A stretch of 17,620 bases of DNA. It comes from CAYWRO01 sp964460345 (GTDB taxonomy: Bacteria; Planctomycetota; Phycisphaerae; Phycisphaerales; UBA1924). Shown here piece after piece: positions 12,343 to 17,620 of the stretch. Position 1 is the first letter of the stretch. Every line of letters begins with the position of its first letter. The translations under genes were made by a program, and so were the position numbers. The notes beneath the pieces were generated by a model. It was not told the DNA's origin and did no database searches. It worked only from the letters and a program-made list of their open reading frames with translations. The DNA is taken from the NCBI GenBank assembly GCA_964460345.1, contig CAYWRO010000072.1, positions 1 to 17,620 of the forward strand, in the 5' to 3' direction.

Positions 12343-14211
12343 TCAATACCCCGCCGGCTCTCCCCCCTTCCGCGAATCCGAGTGCGCCTGCCACGCCGCC
12401 TCGCCATCTGCCGTCGTCCGCCGGATGAGTTGCACCACTCCCACGCCGCCGCGGCGTTGCGTGCGGTGGCCGCGTTCGGCCAGTTCATCGTGCAGCGCGC
12501 GGTCGCGCGCCAGCGCCGGCTCCAGCCCCAGCGTGTTCGGCATCCACTGGTGGTGAAAGCGCGCCGACTCGACCGCATCCCGCGCCGTCATGTCAAAGAG
12601 CAGCACGTTGAGAATCGCCTGCATCGTGCCCGTGATGATGCGCGGCCCCCCGGACGCACCCGCCACGACCGCCACTTCGGCTTCCTCCAAATCTGTGCCT
12701 GCCAGGACGATTGTCGGAGACATCGATGAAAGCGGACGCTTTCCGGGCTCCGGCAGGTTCGCATCCGCCTGCGTCAACCCGAACGCATTCGGCGCGCCCC
12801 GCCGCGTCAGAAAATCATCCATTTCGTCATTCAGCACAAATCCATACTCATCAACCGCGACGAGCGAACCGAAAAACAGGTTCACCGTCTCGGTGCACGC
12901 CACCGCGTTGCCCTGGTCATCGACCACGGAGAAATGGCTCGTCCCCGCATCGTCCGGAAGCTGCTCGCGCGACATCGCTCCGCGCTCGCGCGGCGGCGGC
13001 GTGCCGTATGCCTCCGGCGGATGCGTGCTCACCGGGTCAAACAGCCCCGCCGCCGCATCCAGCACACTACCCGACAGCAGGTAATCCACCGGAACCTCGG
13101 CAAAAGCCGGATCCGCCAGGTGCCGTGCCCGGTCCGCAAACGCATACTTGAAGCACTCCGTAATCAGGTGGATGTACCGCGCCGAGTTGTGCCGCGGCGG
13201 AAACGCCGCGCCGTCATCCAGGCGATCCAGCATCCCGAGCATCTGCAGCATCGCCAGCCCGCCGGACGATGGCGGCGGCATGACAATGAAGGTATGGCCC
13301 CGGTAGACCGCCCGCAGCGGACGCACCTCCTGCGGCTGATACCCCGCCAAGTCCTCGAGCGTCATGTCGCCCCCGGCCTCAGCGACCGCTCGAACAATCG
13401 CCTTGGCGACCGGCCCCGTGTAAAAGGCGTCGCGCCCGTCGCGCGCAATCGCATGCAGCAGGCGCGCGTGCTCCGGGTTCAGTATCCGGTCCCCCACCTT
13501 CACCTGGTTTTCGCGCGCATATCGCCGCCACACAAAGCCAAACAGATCCTGCCGCGCCGGATCTTCCGCAATCCACTCTCCCTCCTCCAGCGCGGCAGAG
13601 ACAAAGTCCTCATCCGCGATGAACCCCTCCCGCGCCGCTCGTATCGCCGGCGCCAGCACCGTCGCGCGATCCAGCACGCCATACCGCTCATGTGCATGCA
13701 GCAGCCCCGCCACCGTCCCCGGCACCGCCACCGCCGCGCCCCCCTTCGTGCTCGCGTCCGGCCCCTTCGTTTCAAAGTAGTCCGGCCCCGCCGCGGCGGG
13801 CGCGGTCTCGCGATAGTTGATCGCCGTCACCAGCGGCGTCGTCGCCGTCGGATGCTCCTTCAGATAGATGACCATGAACCCGCCCCCGCCAACCCCGCAC
13901 GAATACGGCCGCACGACGCTGAGCGTGAACGACGTCGCCACCGCGGCGTCCACCGCGTTGCCCCCCTGCCGCAGAATCTCCGTCCCCGCCTCCGACGCCA
14001 ATACATGATCCGCCGCGACCGCCGCCCGCGGATACGTGTGCTGCCCACCTGCCCGCGGCCCCGAACATCCGACCAGAACAAGCAGCGTAACCAGGATCGC
14101 CGGAAGCCGAAGCGCCCCCCCACCCCCCGCACGCCCCGCACGCCAATCAGAGGGCGCACCGACCGCCACTCGCAGCCGACGACGACGCCGCACGCCGCCG
14201 CAACAACTCAC
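12343..14211 (-). CDS. ggt: Gamma-glutamyltranspeptidase, predicted lipoprotein
   Basis: 622 residues. GGT enzymes are Ntn hydrolases that cleave themselves and then hydrolyse or transfer the gamma-glutamyl group of glutathione or related compounds. The self-cleavage/catalytic residue is expected at Thr424 in AGTSHFSVVDDQGNAV. Also present are substrate-binding NYRETAP (132-138, Arg134), NDEMDDF (461-467), the RPLSSMSPTIV motif (492-502, Ser495-Ser496), and the oxyanion GASGGPRIITG (518-528). The N-terminus has an Arg-rich n-region, hydrophobic LPAILVTLLVLVG and a lipobox ending at Cys49, so it is likely exported and lipid-anchored. The start is a GTG at 14211 overlapping the TGA of the upstream gene as GTGA; no better start with a ribosome binding site was found, though a later in-frame GTG is possible. 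Confidence 0.93.
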   Translation of the reverse strand: MSCCGGVRRRRRLRVAVGAPSDWRAGRAGGGGALRLPAILVTLLVLVGCSGPRAGGQHTYPRAAVAADHVLASEAGTEILRQGGNAVDAAVATSFTLSVVRPYSCGVGGGGFMVIYLKEHPTATTPLVTAINYRETAPAAAGPDYFETKGPDASTKGGAAVAVPGTVAGLLHAHERYGVLDRATVLAPAIRAAREGFIADEDFVSAALEEGEWIAEDPARQDLFGFVWRRYARENQVKVGDRILNPEHARLLHAIARDGRDAFYTGPVAKAIVRAVAEAGGDMTLEDLAGYQPQEVRPLRAVYRGHTFIVMPPPSSGGLAMLQMLGMLDRLDDGAAFPPRHNSARYIHLITECFKYAFADRARHLADPAFAEVPVDYLLSGSVLDAAAGLFDPVSTHPPEAYGTPPPRERGAMSREQLPDDAGTSHFSVVDDQGNAVACTETVNLFFGSLVAVDEYGFVLNDEMDDFLTRRGAPNAFGLTQADANLPEPGKRPLSSMSPTIVLAGTDLEEAEVAVVAGASGGPRIITGTMQAILNVLLFDMTARDAVESARFHHQWMPNTLGLEPALARDRALHDELAERGHRTQRRGGVGVVQLIRRTTADGEAAWQAHSDSRKGGEPAGY

Positions 14212-16202
14212 AGCACCTCGAAATGCTCCTCGAGCAGGTGCGCGGCGATGTCGATGAAATCGTGCTCCGTCACCAGCCCCAGCAGCCGCCCCGTTTCGTT
14301 CACCACCGGCAGGCACGCGACCTTGTGCTCGCGCATGAGTCGCACCGCTTCCAGCGTCGTCGTATCCGGCCGGCACGTGATCGGATGGCACTGCATGATC
14401 TCCTTGACGGGGATGGGCCTGTCGATCCCTCCCTCCCGCGCGAGCAGCCGAAGCAGCGCACGGTAGGAGACCAGCCCGCGAAGATTGTGCTTGTCGTCCT
14501 CCACCGGAACATGCCGGATGCGCTCCCAGTCCATCAGCGTCGCCACCATGTCGATGACCTCGTCCTCCTGCACGGTGAACAGGTCCGTCGTCATGTACTG
14601 CTCAACACGCTGATAGCACGTCTGCCACGCCCCCGCCTCCTTGAGCTGCGCGATCGGCCACGTGTGCACCGGATGGTTCTCGCGCTGCCGGTGAAACGTC
14701 GCCGCCGTCAACGCCATCAGCCGCTCGGCGCGCGTCCCCTGGCCCTTCATCGCCGCCACGGAGTCAAGCAGCCACTGCGCCCCCGTCTTCCGCGTCCGCG
14801 CCCGCGCCTCGATCACGCCCAGGTACCCCTCCACGTCCCCCGCCGTCACGCCCGCATCCCGCAACCCCTGCCGCGCCAACGGCAGCAGTTCGCTTCGAAT
14901 CAGCTCCGTCGCCGTGACCGAGCGGCCGTCCAGCCAGTTCAGCTCCGCCGCCAGCCCGAGGTTCGCGGCGCTCAGGAAGTTCGAGCGCGCCTCATCAAAG
15001 TCCAGCCGCTTCGGGATCTCGCCAAACGCCTGCGGCCCCGCCAGCATGAGCCCGAACCAGAACGCCGCATTCGCCACTTCATCCACGATGGTCGGACCGG
15101 CCGGCAAAATCCGGTTCTCAATGCGAAGATGCGCCGTCGGCTGCGGCGCGCGATGCGCGCCGTTGAGCCCGCCATGCGGTGCGCCATCTTCCGCCGCGGC
15201 ACGCGCCACCGGATCCGCCGTCGTGCTGATCCCGTAACACGCCCGGTTCCACCGGTAGACCGTCGAGTTGTGCAGTTGCAGCGCCTGAAGCTGCGGCAGC
15301 CCCCCGCGATCAAGCACGGCGTTGGCGTCCTCATCAACCTCCCGCCCCAGGATCACCCGAAACCGCGCGATGTCCGCCTGAAACAGCTCCATCACTCCCT
15401 CGGTCACCCATTCCTCGCCGAAGCGCACCCGCCCCACCACGTCCCGCTCATGCGGCGTGTCCAGCCGCGTGTCCACTGTCTGCTGAAAGATCGCGATCCG
15501 CGTCTCCCGCCACAGCCGCTTGGCGAACAGAATCGGTGAGTTGCACCCCACCGCCAGCACGGGCGCCGCAATGAGCTGCGCCACGTTGTACGCCCTGGTG
15601 AACTCCGCCGGGTTCACCTGCAGATGGAGCTGAAACGACGTATTGAGCGCCTCGAGCATGATGCTGTCATGCTCCACCGTCAGTTCATCCGTTCCCTTGA
15701 TCTGCAGCTCATACGGCCCGCCGCGAAGACGCGACAGCGCATCGTTCAACGCAAAGTACCGCGGCCGGTCTGAGATGTTCTCACGCCCGAGGTGATTCAT
15801 CGTCAGCGTGGGAAGGATCCCCGTCAGCAGCACCTCCGCCCCGTGCCGCTGCGCCGCGGCACGCACCAGGTTGATCTCCTCGTGCAGCGCCGCCTCCAGC
15901 CGCGAAAGACAGTCCCCCGTCAACTCCAGAGGCGGCAGGTTGACCTCCAGGTTGAACCGCGCGATCTCCGTCGTGACCCGCGGGTCCTCAATGTCGGCGA
16001 GGATCTCCATCGCCAGCGGCGCAGGCTGCCAGTGCGAATCGACCAGCACGAGTTCCTGCTCCACCCCGATCCGCGCCGGGCCGGATTCCAGCCGCCCCTC
16101 CGCAAGCATCCGCTCCAGCGCCCGCGCATCGGCCAGCAACGCCTTCATGAACGCGCGGCGTTGGTCCGTGCTCAAGTCGGCGTGAATCTCCTGGGTCCCC
16201 AC
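14208..16202 (-). CDS. Glutamate-cysteine ligase (GCS2) family enzyme fused to two CBS domains
   Basis: 664 residues. Residues about 25-500 resemble the GCS2 glutamate-cysteine ligase family, ATP-dependent carboxylate-amine ligases with a glutamine-synthetase-like fold. The marks are RIGVEQELVLVD (44-55), an E-I-A-R-F-N-L-E-V-N region (79-88), GTDELTVEHDSIMLEALNTS (170-189), FQLHLQVNP (190-198), and an Arg-rich HLRIENRILP (358-367). Residues about 533-656 form two CBS domains (VEQYMTTDLFTVQEDEVIDM, then VKEIMQCHPITCRPDTTTLE), which usually bind adenosine nucleotides and may regulate the ligase. I chose GTG 16202 because GAGGAAGG lies 7 nt upstream; a longer TTG reading from 16277 lacks this. 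Whether Cys is the acceptor cannot be told from sequence. It is translationally coupled to GGT downstream. Confidence 0.85.
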   Translation of the reverse strand: MGTQEIHADLSTDQRRAFMKALLADARALERMLAEGRLESGPARIGVEQELVLVDSHWQPAPLAMEILADIEDPRVTTEIARFNLEVNLPPLELTGDCLSRLEAALHEEINLVRAAAQRHGAEVLLTGILPTLTMNHLGRENISDRPRYFALNDALSRLRGGPYELQIKGTDELTVEHDSIMLEALNTSFQLHLQVNPAEFTRAYNVAQLIAAPVLAVGCNSPILFAKRLWRETRIAIFQQTVDTRLDTPHERDVVGRVRFGEEWVTEGVMELFQADIARFRVILGREVDEDANAVLDRGGLPQLQALQLHNSTVYRWNRACYGISTTADPVARAAAEDGAPHGGLNGAHRAPQPTAHLRIENRILPAGPTIVDEVANAAFWFGLMLAGPQAFGEIPKRLDFDEARSNFLSAANLGLAAELNWLDGRSVTATELIRSELLPLARQGLRDAGVTAGDVEGYLGVIEARARTRKTGAQWLLDSVAAMKGQGTRAERLMALTAATFHRQRENHPVHTWPIAQLKEAGAWQTCYQRVEQYMTTDLFTVQEDEVIDMVATLMDWERIRHVPVEDDKHNLRGLVSYRALLRLLAREGGIDRPIPVKEIMQCHPITCRPDTTTLEAVRLMREHKVACLPVVNETGRLLGLVTEHDFIDIAAHLLEEHFEVL

Positions 16203-16321
16203 AGGCGCACCTTCCTCGCAACCGCCGCGCTCCGGCAGCAGATAGCCAAGTCTCCCCGAAGTCACACCGCTCCGCAAGCGGCATCAGTTCGGCTTATGTG
16301 CTTATGGAGTTGCCGAGGTGG

Positions 16322-16344
16322 AAAAATGGGGAGGCATGCCACCC
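16322..16344 (-). terminator. Probable terminator of the CDF transporter gene
   Basis: On the minus strand, GGG-t-GG, loop CATG, CC-t-CCC form an imperfect stem, followed after CA by five T residues (16326-16322). It lies 31-53 bp after the CDF stop codon. The stem is short and has one mismatch. Confidence 0.45.
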
Positions 16345-16374
16345 AAACCGGGGAGCAGAGCCTGGAAGGACCCC

Positions 16375-17301
16375 TCAGGCCGAGTCGACGCCCTCCGTCT
16401 CCGTCTCCGCCCCACCCTCGTGCGGCTCAATGTGCACCAGCACCGCATCCACCTCCGGCAGCGCCTCCCGCAGCCGCGATTTGATCCGGCCCGTCACGCG
16501 GTGGCTCTCCAGTACCGTCATCATCGGGTCCACCTCCACGTGCATGACCACGCGGTACCCGCGCCCCGAACGACGCACCTCGCAGCGCTCGATCCCGAGC
16601 ACGCCCTCCACCTCCGCCGTCCGCGCCCGCACCGCCTCCGCCACATCCGGCGCGTGCCGGTCGAGCAGTTCCGCCAAGGGCTCGCCGATCAGTCGCACCC
16701 CGTTCACCACGATCACCACCGCCGCGGCGAGCGCCGCCACATCATCCGCCACCGCAAACTCCGGCCCGCCGATCAGCGCAACGGCGATCCCAACAAGCGC
16801 GAAGCCGCTCGTCACCGCATCCGCTCGATGGTGCCACGCATCCGCGTGCCCCGCGCTGCTGCGCGCCTTCCGGGCCGCGCGGCGCGTGATCCGAAATAAC
16901 GCCTCCTTCACCACGATCACGCCGATCAGCACGAACAGCGTGAACGGCGCGGGCCCCGGATGCGGCGTGAGAATCTGCCGCACCGCCTCCACCCCGATCC
17001 CCACCCCCGCCACCACGATCATGCACGCCACCGCGAGCGCCGCGAGCCCCTCCGCCTTGCCATGACCGAAGGGATGCTCCTCATCCGGCGGCCGCCCCCC
17101 ATATCGCAGCGCTCCCCAGATCACCGCCGAGCCGACGATGTCGATCAGCGACTCCGCCGCATCGGCCACCAGCGCGAAGGAGTGCCCCAGCACACCCGCC
17201 GTCAGCTTCACACCCGCGAGGAGCGCGTTGGCCACCAGCCCAAGCAGCGCTGCACGCTCAGGAGCCGCCCGAAGAGAAGGTGAAGGCGGAGCAGGTCGCA
17301 C
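16375..17301 (-). CDS. Cation diffusion facilitator (CDF) family metal transporter
   Basis: 308 residues. CDF proteins are dimers that export Zn, Mn, Fe or other divalent metals in exchange for protons. Six membrane helices can be traced between residues 17 and 205. The second holds ALVADAAESLIDIVGS (44-59), with Glu50 and Asp54 at the positions of the metal-binding D/H-xxx-D pair. HPFGHGKAE (76-84) and HHRADAVTS (157-165, His157 and Asp161) are the other family marks. The C-terminal cytoplasmic domain (about 206-300) has the usual beta-alpha-beta fold with His290-Ile-Glu292. The start is a GTG at 17301 without a clear ribosome binding site, 60 bp after rsmG; an earlier or later start is possible. 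The E-xxx-D/H-xxx-D combination leaves the metal uncertain. Confidence 0.9.
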   Translation of the reverse strand: MRPAPPSPSLRAAPERAALLGLVANALLAGVKLTAGVLGHSFALVADAAESLIDIVGSAVIWGALRYGGRPPDEEHPFGHGKAEGLAALAVACMIVVAGVGIGVEAVRQILTPHPGPAPFTLFVLIGVIVVKEALFRITRRAARKARSSAGHADAWHHRADAVTSGFALVGIAVALIGGPEFAVADDVAALAAAVVIVVNGVRLIGEPLAELLDRHAPDVAEAVRARTAEVEGVLGIERCEVRRSGRGYRVVMHVEVDPMMTVLESHRVTGRIKSRLREALPEVDAVLVHIEPHEGGAETETEGVDSA

Positions 17302-17361
17302 AAGGAAGGGTACCGTCGCCCGCCCGGCCCCCGCCGCGCCAGATCCGACTCCCGACGCCGC

Positions 17362-17620
17362 TCACATCCCCAGCGGTGCCCGCTTCGGCTCTCCCGACCG
17401 CCGCGGGTACGTCCGCGGCGTCAGCGTCGCCTTCTCGATCACGATGATCCGCCCCGTCGGCGTCTGTGCGATCCCCGCCGCACGTCCCCCCAGCTTCCCG
17501 AGCGCTATGCCTGCTTCCGCAAGCTCCCGCTCCGCCTGTTCGCCTTTCACTGCCAGCGCGACGCCGCCGCGCCGGACCAGCGGCACGATCAGCTCGGTAA
17601 GCATTGCCAGATGCCCCACC
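17362..17620 (-). CDS. rsmG: 16S rRNA (guanine-527) N7-methyltransferase RsmG, C-terminal part
   Basis: The C-terminal 86 residues of RsmG (GidB); the rest lies beyond the right edge. RsmG uses S-adenosylmethionine to methylate G527 of 16S rRNA. The visible part contains AMLTELIVPLVRRGGVALAVKG, then EQAERELAEAGIALGKLGG and the typical ending RTYPRRSGEPKRAPLG, which is close to the C-terminus of many non-enterobacterial RsmG proteins. The gene is first in the visible minus-strand run and is followed by the CDF gene after 60 bp. It is an ordinary housekeeping gene and would be useful to place the organism if the full sequence were available. Confidence 0.85.
   Translation of the reverse strand, partial: VGHLAMLTELIVPLVRRGGVALAVKGEQAERELAEAGIALGKLGGRAAGIAQTPTGRIIVIEKATLTPRTYPRRSGEPKRAPLGM

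Noticed and set aside
14212..14391. Upstream extension of GGT to 682 residues
   Set aside because: It would lie within the conserved second CBS domain of the upstream gene; the GTGA overlap at 14211 and the lipobox give a better start.
12934..14466. 510-residue plus-strand open frame opposite the GGT gene, and the 438-residue one at 14223-15539
   Set aside because: Arg/Pro/His-rich shadows of well-supported minus-strand genes.
16203..16277. TTG start for the GCS2-CBS gene
   Set aside because: GTG 16202 has an excellent ribosome binding site (GAGGAAGG) and the extension has no family-like sequence.
1..17620. tRNA or rRNA genes, attachment sites, insertion sequences
   Set aside because: I found no cloverleaf, no rRNA-like stretch, no transposase or integrase, and no direct repeat flanking the capsid cassette.

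Overview
The window is a high-GC bacterial chromosome segment. The gene content (three DUF3568-type lipoproteins, lipoprotein-rich annotation, a glutamate-cysteine-ligase-like enzyme fused to CBS domains, strong AGGAG ribosome binding sites) suggests Planctomycetota, perhaps Phycisphaerae. That assignment is an inference from family memory, not from a marker gene; the only phylogenetic marker is a C-terminal fragment of rsmG at the right edge.

Layout. Positions 1-690 hold a tandem array of about 181-bp units, each a head-to-head pair of REP-like hairpins; it abuts the 3' end of a minus-strand DUF486 membrane protein gene (714-1082). Positions 1355-7372 hold a plus-strand cassette of eight genes. 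It begins with a phage portal protein, a small scaffold-like protein and an SU10/DUF5309-type major capsid protein. Three small proteins in connector/tail-adaptor position follow, then a membrane/coiled-coil protein overlapping a lipoprotein gene by 4 bp. No terminase, tape measure, tail fibre, integrase or endolysin is visible. The cassette is followed by an SRPBCC/AHSA1 protein gene (7416-7838).

Positions 8050-10372 carry three paralogous DUF3568-type lipoprotein genes. Each has its own good ribosome binding site and is followed by a convincing factor-independent terminator, so they look like three separate transcription units. The second has gained a Gln/Glu/Arg coiled coil and an Asp-rich tail. 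An ExbB/TolQ-like protein and two ExbD-like proteins (10522-12303) form a proton-driven motor operon.

The right side is on the minus strand. Read in transcription order it is rsmG (partial), a cation diffusion facilitator, a CBS-fused glutamate-cysteine-ligase-family enzyme, and a gamma-glutamyltranspeptidase predicted to be a lipoprotein. The last two genes overlap as GTGA and so appear translationally coupled: one would make a gamma-glutamyl bond in the cytoplasm, the other would break or transfer it outside the inner membrane.

The most interesting items are the compact terminase-less capsid cassette ending in envelope proteins, the GCL-CBS/GGT coupled pair, the REP-like array, and the palindromes and leaders around the lipoprotein genes.
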